A stretch of 64,000 nt of DNA, taken from contig OZ020244.1 of NCBI GenBank assembly GCA_963971285.1, positions 37,324,001-37,388,000 on the forward strand, read 5' to 3'. The stretch is from Astropecten irregularis (taxonomy: Eukaryota > Echinodermata > Asteroidea > Paxillosida > Astropectinidae). The notes under the pieces were generated by a model. It was not told the DNA's origin, did not search any database, and saw only the letters and a list, made by a program, of their open reading frames with translations. Below are positions 1 through 10,139 of this stretch, piece by piece (within the stretch, counting starts at the first letter, position 1; each line of letters starts with the position of its first letter). A program made the translations under genes and the position numbers.

Positions 1-13
1 GACCCTTCGTAGG

Positions 14-220
14 CAGTGGCGTCACCAGACTTTTGAGTCTGGGGGGCACAAGGGGGGCACTAGCAATTGTTGGGGGGGCAAACTTTTTATATATTATATT
101 TTTTTTCACCAACCCAAATCTCAAATGGGGGGGGGGGGGGGGGCACGAGGGGGGGCACGAGGTTTTCCAGGGGGGGGGGGGGGGACGTGCCCCCCCTGCC
201 CCCCCTTGGCGATGCCACTG
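14..220. mobile_element. hAT-type nonautonomous element (MITE)
   Basis: The ends are imperfect inverted repeats: CAGTGGCGTCACCA at the left, and the reverse complement of TGGCGATGCCACTG at the right. An exact 8-bp direct repeat, TTCGTAGG, lies at 6-13 and 221-228, as expected for hAT insertion. The interior is mostly G runs with no coding capacity. The paralogous segment at 42,021-42,040 lacks the element and holds a single near-identical TTCGTACG, so it serves as an empty site. Confidence 0.85.
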
Positions 221-228
221 TTCGTAGG

Positions 229-1331
229 TGACGTTATCTTGTAACATTCGCTTCTGCTATAATTATGTATTGTATTTTTGTAAAATATAATTATGTCTAT
301 TAAAGCAACATATAGTAGAAAAGCAACATATAGCCTAGACAGTGCGTTTTTCAAGTAGGACTATAATTGGCGCGTAATAACTAGAAAGATGAAGTATTTT
401 CCACCTCACCTTTTTTCTAAAAAATACTTAATTTTAGCAAAAAAGCCGTGAAATCCCGTAACATATGCCGAGTTTACCTGATTTTTGTATTTTCGGAAAA
501 GCCTGCTAGAATTTGATGTCTTCGCAAACAATTTGAATTTAGCTTTACAGACCAAAACTCATCGTTGTTGTACAGCGTCCAAACAACCCCGACTTGCGTG
601 TGTTCAGTGTACCATCCAGATTTAATTAGCCTCTTTCAGTGCATTGAAAATTGATTTTAGTGGTTCATTGAAACAATGCCTATAGCAAAATGTTAAATTT
701 ACTCTATATTTCTTATGATTTATATTCTTTCAATGTTCTTCTTTGATGTATTCCCGACATTATATTTGAAGAAATCAGTTGAAATTGAAAGTCTTGGTTT
801 GACTGCAATGGTCAATTAACAAAATACATAGTGATGAGGTTAGGGTGATGAATATACAAACCTATTTAATAATAATAATTATTTCAAAACCAAAATAATT
901 TGAAATCCAACTTTAAGGGCTATTACTATGAAAATCAATCTCACTGAACTGTTTTTTTAATGGATTTTTGTGTGTGATGATACTACATGTAGAGAAACGA
1001 ATTATTAATTAGGTGAATGAGCCATTATCGACAAAGATCATCATGCATTCCTGAAGGTACCCATTGTAAAATAGACCCCTGTTTTATATCGCAAATATTG
1101 CATTTAAAAATCATGTTCAAAGCCTTTGCTCCAGAGCAATCAATTTTTAAGAAACAATGGATTTGATTTTGTTTGAATAAACTGCACATTCAAATGCTAC
1201 AAATTGAGGTCACGAGGTTATATTTCAGAGTACCTTGACGGTTTTGGATTTGTGTGTTTTGTGTTGAATAGTGTTATTACCGACACGTACGTGATTTTTT
1301 TTTTTCAATTTAACTTTTGCCCATCACCCCT
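229..1331. repeat. Duplicated noncoding block, paralogue of 42,031-42,086 and 53,330-56,560
   Basis: No gene is seen. Positions 229-390 align with 42,031-42,086 joined to 53,330-53,400, the two sides of the large insertion there. Positions 470-560 align with 55,540-55,670 (shared GCCTGCTAGAA and ACCAAAACTCATCGTTG). Positions 590-700 align with 55,760-55,820 joined to 56,385-56,410. It is the left end of a segmental duplication continuing through 4,650. Confidence 0.7.
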
Positions 1332-1335
1332 TTAA

Positions 1336-1690
1336 AGGTTGTATCATACTTTGGTAAGAGACCAAAACAGAAATGTGCACAGATTTACATATAAATTTCA
1401 GGGTATGAAGATGATGCTGGTAGAAACCTACCGTTAAAATATTTCTGCCTGAAATGGTGTATTTATCCAGACATTAGTGAAACAACGACCGAAAATCTTT
1501 TTGATCTTTTAAAAGATCAAAAATAAAAGAGAAAAGACTTAAGAAATACTGTGTCCGTTTTGCACTGTTTCCTCAAAAAGTTGGCACCATATGGGACTAA
1601 AATTTTCACAGAGTACTTTTACTGTATCTTCCTTGATATTTGCCCATGAATCTGTATTTCTTTGACAAAAACCAAAGTATGATATTACCT
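1336..1690. mobile_element. TTAA-flanked MITE
   Basis: Terminal inverted repeats start AGGTTGTATCATACTTTGGT and end with the near complement ACCAAAGTATGATATTACCT. Both ends abut TTAA (1,332-1,335 and 1,691-1,694), the target used by piggyBac and Kolobok elements. A related copy in opposite orientation lies at 54,949-55,285 and a fragment near 30,300-30,620. No coding capacity; the small ORF at 1,539-1,721 is incidental. Confidence 0.7.
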
Positions 1691-1694
1691 TTAA

Positions 1695-2592
1695 CCTCAC
1701 AATAAGCTTTGGTAGCTGCAATAGTTGATTTTTTCAGAACACTTTATTTAGGTACAATTGGCCTATGTTATACCAGATTTAACGGCATTTCTTTTGTTTG
1801 CTATGATTTGATACTCTTTTAGCCATTTTTTCTAAAATGATTTCAAAATTCAGCTCCAAATTTTAAACAATTAGTATGTTTACAAGCGTCTATTTAGAGG
1901 TACTCAGTTTCTGCTGAAAATAGTTAAATGCGGGACTTATTCATTCATTCATTCATTTCAACGTTCTTATTGGAATTAACATTACAGAACTTGTGTAGAC
2001 AGGAAAATAATTGAGTAACAACATTCGGGATTGTGGAAGCAAGTGCTTTCATACGCTAACCTGTTTGGCAGACAAAATAAAGAAAGACGACAGCGCCTAA
2101 CAAGGATCCACATCATTTAACGTTCAATGTATCACACAAGCACACGAGACTGGTGTTGAACCAGGGAGGAAAATGTCCTGTTTACCCTCAAACTGTATTC
2201 TGTGATTATGTAGGCCTATGAATATTGATAAAAAACATGGATTACGGCAGCTACGGCAATCAACTTCAAAATCACTATGTATTGTCATATATAACGCTTT
2301 GTTACGGCGTTCTGGGGTTTTAATAGTTATTTGAGCTGATATATACGTTTGTTAATTTAATTTAGCTTGGTGATGTTTCTCGCTACAAAGCACTGCAATT
2401 ATAAAGAACCACAAAGTTTCCGAAAACGGTTCAAAGCGGATTCAGCCACCTGTGCTTCTTTGTGAATAATCATATAGCACAAAATATTTTTATATCATAG
2501 AATTTGGGGTTGGCATTCAGAAGGAGCAATTTAATTCGTAAAAAAAAAACGTAACATTTTACTCTTAAAATAAAAAGTGAAAGATTTCTTAC
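1695..2592. other. Noncoding stretch; intron 1 of copy I on the minus strand
   Basis: AT-rich sequence with no recognisable exon, RNA or element. It lies immediately 3' (minus strand) of the copy I leader exon, so it should be intron sequence of that gene. About 2,460-2,590 resembles 56,580-56,700, the corresponding position in copy IV. Confidence 0.4.
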
Positions 2593-2794
2593 CTTGAAGT
2601 GTGGTTTTCTCAGTCTGTGCACGGCACTTGGATCTGAAATTGGCCAATGCCTTTGCCCGCATCGAGGCAAGATCATCCCCCGGTTCGGCAAGGGTCATAG
2701 CGCCGCAGGATTCCCCTCTCACACGCAGCAAGGAAACCATGATTGTCAAAGCAAATGGCAAGATAAGAACCATCACATTACGTGAGGACCACAT
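2593..2794 (-). CDS. Leader exon (copy I) of secreted EGF-family protein
   Basis: First coding exon, 202 nt: 67 codons plus one base, ending CAAG|GTAAG (phase 1). The ATG (A at 2,794) is chosen because it is the shared methionine of all four copies. It encodes a hydrophobic signal sequence (VMVLILPFALTIMVSLL) followed by a basic VRG and a mature part starting ESCGAM, with two cysteines and an Arg/Lys-rich stretch. Compared with the other copies it reads MWSS instead of MRSS and TTLQ instead of TTPQ. No similarity to a known family was recognised. The remaining exons lie beyond the left edge. Its 5' leader differs from copies II and III because a 1.63-kb insert separates it from the ancestral promoter, so expression is uncertain. 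Confidence 0.7.
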
Positions 2795-2819
2795 CTTGGC
2801 TCCAAATCCCAAACTCCAG

Positions 2820-4448
2820 GAGGAACTCTGTGCTCGGTGTCTGAGATTGAACGGCCAAGCTAGGATCTGACTCCTCACGGTAAACCAGACTGATATTCCT
2901 ACTACGTTTCATTTGTTTATCGGTAACCATGACAATCAATTATACCCCATAAATGGCAGCTTTGCTTACCTCATAAATAAATTTAATTAATATCACGGCC
3001 AGATTTTTCATGGCCAATATCCCCATTGTGTGATGCTAAAAATCCATAACTTTCCAAGACAACAGACAATGGAGTCATCTTTTACCAATGCTTCTGTTTG
3101 CATGTATACTAAGGCCAACGATGCATTTGATAGTTGGTAGTATTGCCTTTTGTGTACGTACTTAAGGTAATAAGAGCAATTTAAATGAATAAAGTAGTTA
3201 AATGAAACGAAATAAAATCTGTCATGCCCAACAGGGTAAATAATACACTGTAGTGTATGCATGTATTATATCTACGGCCTATTGTCAACCAATAATTGCA
3301 AATGGACGAATACATCTGCGTCCATTACTCTATTCATATTACAGACATTGTTGAAAAGGTCTTTAATTAAAAAAGGCTTACTCAAAGATCATTACAAACT
3401 ACATTAGGAAGGTAATACACGGCACGGCACGGCACGGCACGGCACGGCAAATTAATATCATGTACTGCTGTTGTCGGTGGGTTGTTCGGAAGGCAATTCT
3501 AATTCGAATCTTTGATATTTCAGTTCTCAACTCTAGTTGAACTCGGGTATCGACTTCTGTTAATGCTGTCTCAGTATACACACTTAGATGTTGGGGAGAC
3601 AAATGATTCAAATTATTCGGGAGACGAAATTGAGGTTATTCGGAAATTGAAATCGTTATGACATAAAAATGTAGGTTTTCAACATGACTCAGAAAGCAAT
3701 CTTCCTCTTAAATTACTAAAATAAAATCGGAGAGATACTTAATCCGGAGATTTTAAGGATTAGATCAGATTATGGGATTATCAGCTGGACTCTGTGACGT
3801 CATAATCTCTCAATATTAAAGACATAATTGACATACGACAAACCATACCGCAGTCACATTGACGTGACACAAATGACGTGTATTTATGATAAAGAAAAGA
3901 TTCCCGTGTGATTCTATAGGTTCAGTGCATTTTTATTCTGCCCATCATTTATATCATGTCTTGCATTGCCTATTTACACTGCGCTTAATTATAACTGTAC
4001 CAAGCCCAAGTTTCACCTTCACTGGGACAAAGGTTGCTGTTTTTGTATTTATAAAGTATATGTTTGACAGTACCTAATGAAGCACACAAATTTGAAGCCT
4101 AATAATTATGACTGCATACATGGACAACCTTTTCTATCCCAAATCGATCTGGATTTTGTTTCATGGCCACTGTCGGCATAAGACTGTCACTATTCTTTTC
4201 TCTTTTATTTTATCGAGCACACAGGGCGGCCATGCAATTACAAGCAATTACAAGCATTGTGTAGGCAAGTTCAGCGCGGAGCGAATAATTTAACATCAAG
4301 GTATTTCATTAGTCTCATTTAAGGATGTCTTTCTCCTATACAGAGCTGGTGCCATGATGAATCGTTGGCACTTTTCAACGCCTCGGGCTTCGGTTGCGGC
4401 TTGTACCACGATCAATTATAAAGTAAGGGACAATCTTTGGCTTCGGTT
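2820..4448. repeat. 1.63-kb insert flanked by about 40-bp direct repeats, shared with copy IV
   Basis: The sequence from ACGTGAGGACC to CAAACTCCAG occurs at 2,780-2,819 and again at 4,449-4,491, bracketing this segment. A highly similar segment with the same bracketing lies at 56,927-58,589. No coding region is visible; ORFs at 3,008-3,262 and 3,886-4,077 also exist in the other copy but look incidental. The origin (transposition or unequal exchange) is unclear. Confidence 0.65.
3419..3449. repeat. (CGGCA)n microsatellite
   Basis: About six copies of a CGGCA pentamer. The paralogous position at 57,526-57,587 has about twelve, so the array has changed length since the segmental duplication. 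Confidence 0.9.
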
Positions 4449-4650
4449 ACGTGAGGACCGCCTCATCTTGGCTCCAAATCCCAAACTCCAGTCCACCAGT
4501 CGAAACTTTGTTCTTGGTGTTGATGAGCTTCACGACGTGTTATATTAGATGACTGCAACTCAAAGTGACAGACTGCCGCAGATCCCTAGGTGACTCTGCA
4601 TCCAAAACAACTACATAAAATTTCAAATTGTAACTATGACAACACTTAAG
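4449..4650 (-). pseudogene. Displaced promoter and leader of copy I with broken leader exon
   Basis: On the minus strand this carries the same TATA-like region (minus-strand AATATAA near 4,541), 5' leader and start context as copies II and III. After the ATG only a few codons match (RRSSRN-like, with an extra codon) before homology stops and a TAA follows. The coding exon now lies 1.65 kb downstream at 2,593-2,794. This is either a dead remnant or a noncoding first exon spliced to the coding exon; the sequence does not decide. Confidence 0.55.
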
Positions 4651-4859
4651 CTTTGGAGCCCCCCCCCCCTCCCTCCCTCCCCAAGGAGTGGAATCTTTGA
4701 GTCGATCTAGTTATACCTGCGGAAGGTAGCATCCTGTTTTTGAGGTTTATAAAGGTTTTCGACAAAACTTGCTTGTATGCAATATCTCCCCTTTATTAAA
4801 TGGACCATATCATAAAGACCAAGGCAAAAGTGGGACCAAGTACTAGCATTCTGAGAAGC

Positions 4860-5146
4860 TCACTAACACTAAGTTTGGTGCCGATCTAAAGAGACTGGCC
4901 TTATGTTACTCAGCTGCAGAGTATGCATAACCCGTCTGGAGTAGATCAGACTTCACTCCATGCCATCAAGATCGACACTGCCCTTGAATTCTTCTTGTCA
5001 GGCAATTACTGGTTGCGTGAAGCATACAAAGGTTGACGACCTATATCTACTGATCGGAATAGCTCCCCCTAACATCTAGAGTGCAGTAACATATCAGAAG
5101 GAAAGGCTTAAACAGGAAACTGACTGTCGACACACTCTCTTCAACT
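4860..5146 (+). pseudogene. LINE reverse transcriptase relic, post-palm part
   Basis: Conceptual translation with stops gives CYSAAEYA, PVWSRS and a later IAPP block. These match the segment LVYSAAEYxxPVWSRS present in the RT at 38,537-40,418 and the one at 40,419-40,852. The RT continues at about 6,801 beyond a composite MITE insertion. Stops and frameshifts show it is dead. Confidence 0.6.
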
Positions 5147-5225
5147 GTGGGTGTTATTCTATACACGTCCATCGCTATTTAGCGGTGAGTGGATATCGCT
5201 AAATACCGCTAGGTTTTTTCCGATT

Positions 5226-6471
5226 TATTTATTTATTTATTTCCAAACATCACTCAAAATACCAAGTCTAGTTGCAATGTCATTACAATATTAAAGGAGG
5301 ATGAATGGTGGTGGCTGACAGAAAGCATAATAGGCTTGTATTTGGCCGTGTCACCATGGTTATTTATGATTATTTAGATAATAATAGCTATAAGTTGATC
5401 ATTATACAACAAACAAAACAAAACAAACAAAACAAACAAACATAATTAAAGTAAGGGTACAAATTACAAAGACTTAATTTGTTACTACTACGAATACAAC
5501 ATGCAATTTTACTAGTCAGGTTGAGTTACAAGAAAAGACATTAAGGACAGTGTAAATGGGTACTGTAATTTTTTTTTATACTTAATAGAGTGTGCCAACA
5601 AACGTTTTTCCAGATATCTTTTAAAGTGATCAATTGATTTTAAAAGGGGGACAGGAGAAAGTTTGTTCCATAAAATAGGACCTTGATGCCTAACTGTTGA
5701 TAAAAGTGTAGATGTCCTTGCCCTGTAGAAATGTAGCTTTTATGAACTTCTCGTGTTTTACTGGTGTATTTCTGATTTTTTTGTAAAGAGGCTGGAGAGA
5801 AATGGAGATAGTAAATTCATGCTATTTTTGAACATAAGGACTCCAAGTTCGTAATAATATAAATCAGACGGAGGAAGTGTGTTGTATTTTACAAATAAGG
5901 GGAGAGCATGTGCCCGGTAATCAGACCGATTAATTACTCGAAGTGATTTCTTTTGTACAACCAGGAGTTTATTTAAATTGGTCAAATTACTATTACCCCA
6001 AGCTAATATGCCATATTGAAGTTGAGGCAAAATTAAAGCATTATATATAGAAAATAAGGCTTTACTTGGCAACATATTTCTAACTTTACGGAGTACACCT
6101 AGGGTACGAGAAATTGACATATGTATCTTCTGACAATGATATCGCCATGAAAGCTTGTTATCTATTATTACTCCTAAGAAGGTAGTTTTAGTGACTTCAC
6201 TTATTAAGGCATTATTAAAGACAATGTTGGAACTGACAACATCTTTATTTGAGAAAATCATATAACATGTCTTATTAAGATTGACTGATAATTTATTACA
6301 ATTCATCCAGTCAGAAACGGACCTTAATTCCCTATTTATGACTGAAGTTGCTTCCTTTTGATCCTCGTTACTTTAAAATAGATTTGTGTCGTCAGCAAAT
6401 AGAATAAATTTCAAGAGATTTGTTGAATTTGGTAGATCATTAATATACAAGAGAAATAAAATGGGTCCCAA
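5226..6471 (-). mobile_element. 5'-truncated LINE (CR1/L2/jockey-like) with (TTTA)n tail
   Basis: A minus-strand RT fragment is followed downstream (lower coordinates) by noncoding sequence and a (TTTA)n tract at 5,224-5,242, which is the 3' tail. GATT at 5,222-5,225 and 6,472-6,475 may be a short target duplication. The flanking MITE sequence rejoins sensibly if the element is removed. Confidence 0.65.
5758..6466 (-). pseudogene. Reverse transcriptase fragment of truncated LINE
   Basis: From 6,466 downward the translation contains GPILFLLYINDLPNS and LFADDTNLF, the RT palm motifs around the catalytic FADD. An in-frame TAA follows, then 182 residues of thumb and post-thumb sequence (TFLGVIIDNKLSW, LPQLQYGILAWGN, QKKSLRVI). 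The 5' half of the RT and any endonuclease are missing. The FADD box and the LGVxIDxxLSW block are typical of CR1/L2/jockey-group LINEs. It cannot encode an active enzyme. Confidence 0.8.
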
Positions 6472-6800
6472 GATTAAGCTGTTGCTTCCACAGCCTACAC
6501 AATTAGCGTGTTATGCCGACTGGAATGCATGACGTCATACTAACTTTGGGTTGACGGCGACCGCGAACTTTGAGCGTGTTTCCACAGGTCCATCGCTATT
6601 TAGCGGTAAGTGGATATCGCTAAAGACTACTAACTTTTTCCAATCAAGCTGCTGTTTCCACAGCCCACACTATCGCTAATTAGTGTGTTTAGTTCCAATG
6701 GAGTTCCAACGGCGAGTATGGAGTTGATTTCTACAGAAATAAAAAGCCGTGTCTTAGCGTTATTTAGCGGTAAGTTGACTCTGTGGAAACACGCTCGAGA

Positions 6801-7195
6801 AAGAGAACGATATTTTCATGCACTCGATCCGTAGAGGCCTTGAACAACAGTCCTGACAGACAGCGTTCGTGTCTATGGGCCGAACACCTTTCCAACACAT
6901 CTCATATTGTTCCGTGACCATGCCCTGAAGAAGCCCTACCCCCAGGTGCCAGTGAAGCATGGCTTTTCTGGTCATGCCTCAACCGACTTAGAACTGCTGT
7001 TGGTCGCTGCAAAACCAATCTTGCAAAATGGGGGTACAGCGACATCGAAGACACCAGCTGCTTGTGCGGAGAGGAGCAGACCATGCAACATCTTCTTGTC
7101 TGCTCACTTATGCCAGAGCCATGCACACCTGAGGACCTGATGGCACTAACTCCCCCTTCCATGCAATGCATCCAACACTGGAGTGGACTTTGGTA
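6801..7195 (+). pseudogene. LINE RT C-terminal relic
   Basis: Translation with frame changes gives SCLNRLRTAVGRCKTNLAKWG, then a Cys/His cluster CLCGEEQTMQHLLVC and an ending PSMQCIQHWSGLW before a stop. This is the usual C-terminus of jockey-group RT ORFs, with the LNRLR and CxCGxEQTMxH motifs. It probably continues the relic at 4,860-5,146, split by the MITE and LINE. Confidence 0.7.
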
Positions 7196-7239
7196 ACTAT
7201 TAAGCGTAGTGACTCGAGAAAAAGATGATGTCCCATTGT

Positions 7240-8453
7240 AATAGATATTTGGCTCTTTAAACGTGCATACCTACTTTCAGTATTTGCCTAAATCTTGGTT
7301 TAATTTCTGAACAATTTATTGTTGTTTGCATATAGTGAATGAAAGGAGTGGTAAATTGTGACAAACGCACAGGAAAAATAATTCTACTTACAGTTAATTT
7401 ATTTCAACAACTTCAACAAATTACACACTTACAATAAGGCAATTGTTCGCACTAAGTCTTGATAGGAATATAGGGTGTTCTTACAAATGATAATTCGTAT
7501 ATTCATAAGAGAAATAGTGTCATGGGGATCATCGTTTGTTCAGTCATTGTTTTAGCTGTTAGGATCCAGAACCGTACTGGATAGAATTAACCTGAATTAT
7601 CTGTGAATGTATACATTCTGCGTTCGTTAAATAGGAAAAGTCAACCGAGTTTCCATCCAAGTCCATCAAGGTAATGGAGTTCATATCAGCAAATTTTAAA
7701 AACACGTCAGGGGATAATGGTCAAAATGGTGAATTAATCATCAAAAGGAAAATGTAAACTGTAATCAAATGTTTCAATATCTCACAGAATGGACCTCCTT
7801 ATTTGAAATCAATCATGTATATTCAAGTGAATACATGTCTTTTTATAATTTGGTTTTCTTTTCATTTCATTTGTTTGTTTTGGGGTGTGTATTTTTTTCT
7901 TAAATTGCTGTACCCATTCCAAACCTTTGGGTAAGACACCTTTTCTGATGTAAAATCATCTGGGTGTAATAATAACAAAAATCCCATGATATTGAAAAAT
8001 GATATGTGTGCTCTTGCAGTCTAAATTTGGCAGTCTCTTCCGCGTGCAGATACAAAGTTTGAAAATTATCTCAGGTGAATGAAATCCCAAGTTACATTTA
8101 TCAAGACAATTATTATACATTACTCATGTAAAATACACAGATCTAAACGAATATGACAGCAATTATAAACAATGAAAATCATATAATGGCTGCATCTCAT
8201 AAGCTTCTGTTTACTAAGGGTTTTTAACGATGCAAAGCACATTTCACCTCACGAAGCTTCTTTAAAGACATTACATTGGCGAGATGATTATTTGTATTTT
8301 GTACAGTCAAAGCTTGTCCAGGCATTCATCTTGATTAAAACAAATCATCTCCATTGTAGTTTACATACATGTTTATACGTCACACAAATCAAGATCCATA
8401 ACAGCTAATGTGCAATACAATCTGACGGTATTAAGTTGTGCATTGGTTTCAGT
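7240..8453. repeat. 3'-flank block of copy II, repeated at 19-20, 27-34 and 60-63 kb
   Basis: No gene. Phrases such as GGTGCAGATACAAAGTTTGA, TCATAAGCTTCTGTTTACTA and GTACAGTCAAAGCTTGTCCA recur in the same order at 19,500-19,930, 27,740-27,931 joined to 33,375-33,560, and 61,050-61,479. It lies downstream of the EGF-family terminal block in each copy. Confidence 0.65.
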
Positions 8454-8960
8454 CTATGCTGTTTGCCCAGTCTTACAATAGTAGGCAGTTGAATATGGGT
8501 ATAAATTAGCAACTAGAACTCTTGACGTAAAGCAGTCCAAGAACAAGGATTGTGCAGGTGTCTGTCTACAGTGTAGCTCCAAGCAGCATGACCATTGGGC
8601 TGATGACAATTTCCAATGGAAATACCTTGACTTTTCATTTTCTTCCCACTGTAACATGAAGAACAAAATAACTTGAAAAAGTTGAGAAACATTTCTTTGC
8701 CAGACTACACCTAAGTCATCTTTCATGATAGAAACGCCTTGCAAAATAACAACATTTTCCTTCGTTTTGATTGCAATCGTTCCGAGAAATACGCTGAAAA
8801 CGAAAGTAGCATGTGTTCTTGGAGTGTAGGATTTACCGGACACATGCAGTACGATCGGAACTCGTAAGGAAGTCGTCATAGACATAGTACTCATAGCATT
8901 CATAGAGCTACCTGCCTGATATTTTAAACCTTTGGCGTATTGTTTTTCGCCAATTCGTCT
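8454..8960 (-). pseudogene. Terminal-exon block of EGF-family copy II, probably degraded
   Basis: Homologous to the two terminal exons of copy IV (33,459-34,070), sharing the residues GKSYTPRTHATFVFSV and the closing YSTAYYCKTxQTA. In copy II the frame open in copy IV meets TAA shortly after LAKNNTPKV, and the donor after ATGAAAG is AT instead of GT. The rest (8,454-8,903) is still an open 149-codon frame. The last 100 nt are also open in another frame that reads NPCSWTALRQEF then stop, so the true frame is unsettled. Copy II may simply end early at the TAA. Confidence 0.45.
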
Positions 8961-9364
8961 GTTCCCAGAACAAATGAAAATTCCATGAATGTAGAAAAGT
9001 AATGTTGAAAATCATACTAAAAACTAAGCGCTTCGTCGATAGCTGGAAAATCAGACGACCACTGCCTCGGATTCATGCAGATCCGTGACATCATGGAATA
9101 ATGTTATTGGTGCGTTCGTTTAGTTTCCTTGAGTCGACACCAGTCAACCTCGTCTCAGCCCCCTCGCTTATTTTGCGCAGACCACTACCATGGTAACCAT
9201 TCCCAGGTCAGGGCTGCCCCGTAGATGTGAAACGGACGCACTCATGAATGGCGATTGCATGGGCTTCAGTAAACGATAGTTTATATCGATTTGGGCTTAT
9301 GGGGGCGCTGTGTCAAATAACTGCTCAGTTGGATGTTAGTAAAAAGCAGCCTTGAATTTACTCG

Positions 9365-9691
9365 TTAAACATAGATTTTCAAACATAAATTTGTATCGCT
9401 GGTGGGTTCACCACACTTAATAGTGTCCCCTTTGACTTTAGTGTAAAATACCTCAACTTCACAGTTCAAAATAATTATCTCATCCAGAAGTCTCTCAGTG
9501 TTTGGTGCAATAATGCAAAACGTAGTTTGGACCCTCATGTACATGATTCTTTTCAATTTTTGGTTAGCTAACCGATCAGATTTTTTGCTAATTGCCCCAA
9601 GAAAAACTCCCCCAAAATGTCCATTTCCCCAAACCAACTTGCAGCCGGTTTTCATGACGCAACCCTCCACGTTCAAAACAATGTAGGGCAC
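9365..9691 (-). CDS. Hypothetical 108-residue ORF
   Basis: An uninterrupted minus-strand frame between the EGF exon and terminal block of copy II. It has four cysteines, a central basic stretch (NQKLKRIMYMR) and ends LCLKIYV. No family was recognised, no signal peptide is evident, and no copy was found in the other gene copies. It may be an extra exon, a decayed repeat or chance. Confidence 0.2.
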   Translation of the reverse strand: MPYIVLNVEGCVMKTGCKLVWGNGHFGGVFLGAISKKSDRLANQKLKRIMYMRVQTTFCIIAPNTERLLDEIIILNCEVEVFYTKVKGDTIKCGEPTSDTNLCLKIYV

Positions 9692-10019
9692 ATTTTAAGC
9701 CAAAATTTCTCAAGTCTCCACAACAGGCTGAAGCACTGAACCCCCAGGTTGTGATAACCCATCATAATTACACAACATATTAATTCCACGACCCCCCAAG
9801 TTGCATATTTAAAAAACATTTGAGGGTACACAGAATATGATAATCAGCTCGGCGCATTGATTTGGGCGCTATTTAGTAGGGTGCACCCTGGTGCTGCTGA
9901 TACTGCTAGCCCAGTACCAGCAGCCGAAACGTCGCTACCAGCAAGTTCAGCAACACGATATCGCGTGACTTTAAACGCCTTTTTTCCTTACAAGAACTTG
10001 TATTTGTGTGTGTACATAC

Positions 10020-10139
10020 CTGGCATACAATAATAACCCTGAGGAGAGTCATCCACAAAGCAGTAGTTCATTTCCGGGCACGGGTAAGGGTCACCGGAGC
10101 ATGGATTCATTACAGTTGTAGAAAACAAATCTGTAGATG
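10020..10139 (-). CDS. EGF-like exon (four-cysteine type) of copy II
   Basis: A 120-nt exon with acceptor TTTGTTTTCAG and donor CCAG|GTATGT, phase 1 at both ends, so it can be skipped or duplicated without breaking frame. It encodes TTVMNPCSGDPYPC, then MNYCFVDDS and GYYCMP: the first four cysteines of an EGF module with the usual Gly-Tyr before C4, but it ends before C5 and C6. The acceptor is preceded by a TGATGTTTCAT-like sequence also found upstream of the other EGF exons. It lies 1.5 kb downstream of mini-exon 11,624-11,668. Either the module is completed by another exon or it is a truncated EGF fold. Confidence 0.65.

Larger units (their letters stand above)
5147..6800. mobile_element. 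Composite MITE region with repeated TTTAGCGGTAAG motifs
   Basis: The block ATCGCTATTTAGCGGT occurs near 5,170 and 6,590, and TTTAGCGGTAAG recurs in TTATTTAGCGGTAAG near 6,760. TGTTTCCACAG or its complement appears near 6,490, 6,585, 6,650 and 6,780. The pattern looks like two related palindromic MITEs, one within the other, with a LINE (5,226-6,471) inserted in the first. Exact ends are uncertain. Confidence 0.45.

Noticed and set aside
3008..3262. 84-residue ORF conserved at 57,114-57,368
   Set aside because: The conservation is explained by the recent duplication of the whole insert; substitutions look scattered and no splice or start signals fit.
9110..9242. MITE with GTGCGTTCGTTT and AAACGGACGCAC ends
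   Set aside because: The inverted ends are only about 12 bp with a mismatch, and no target duplication was found.
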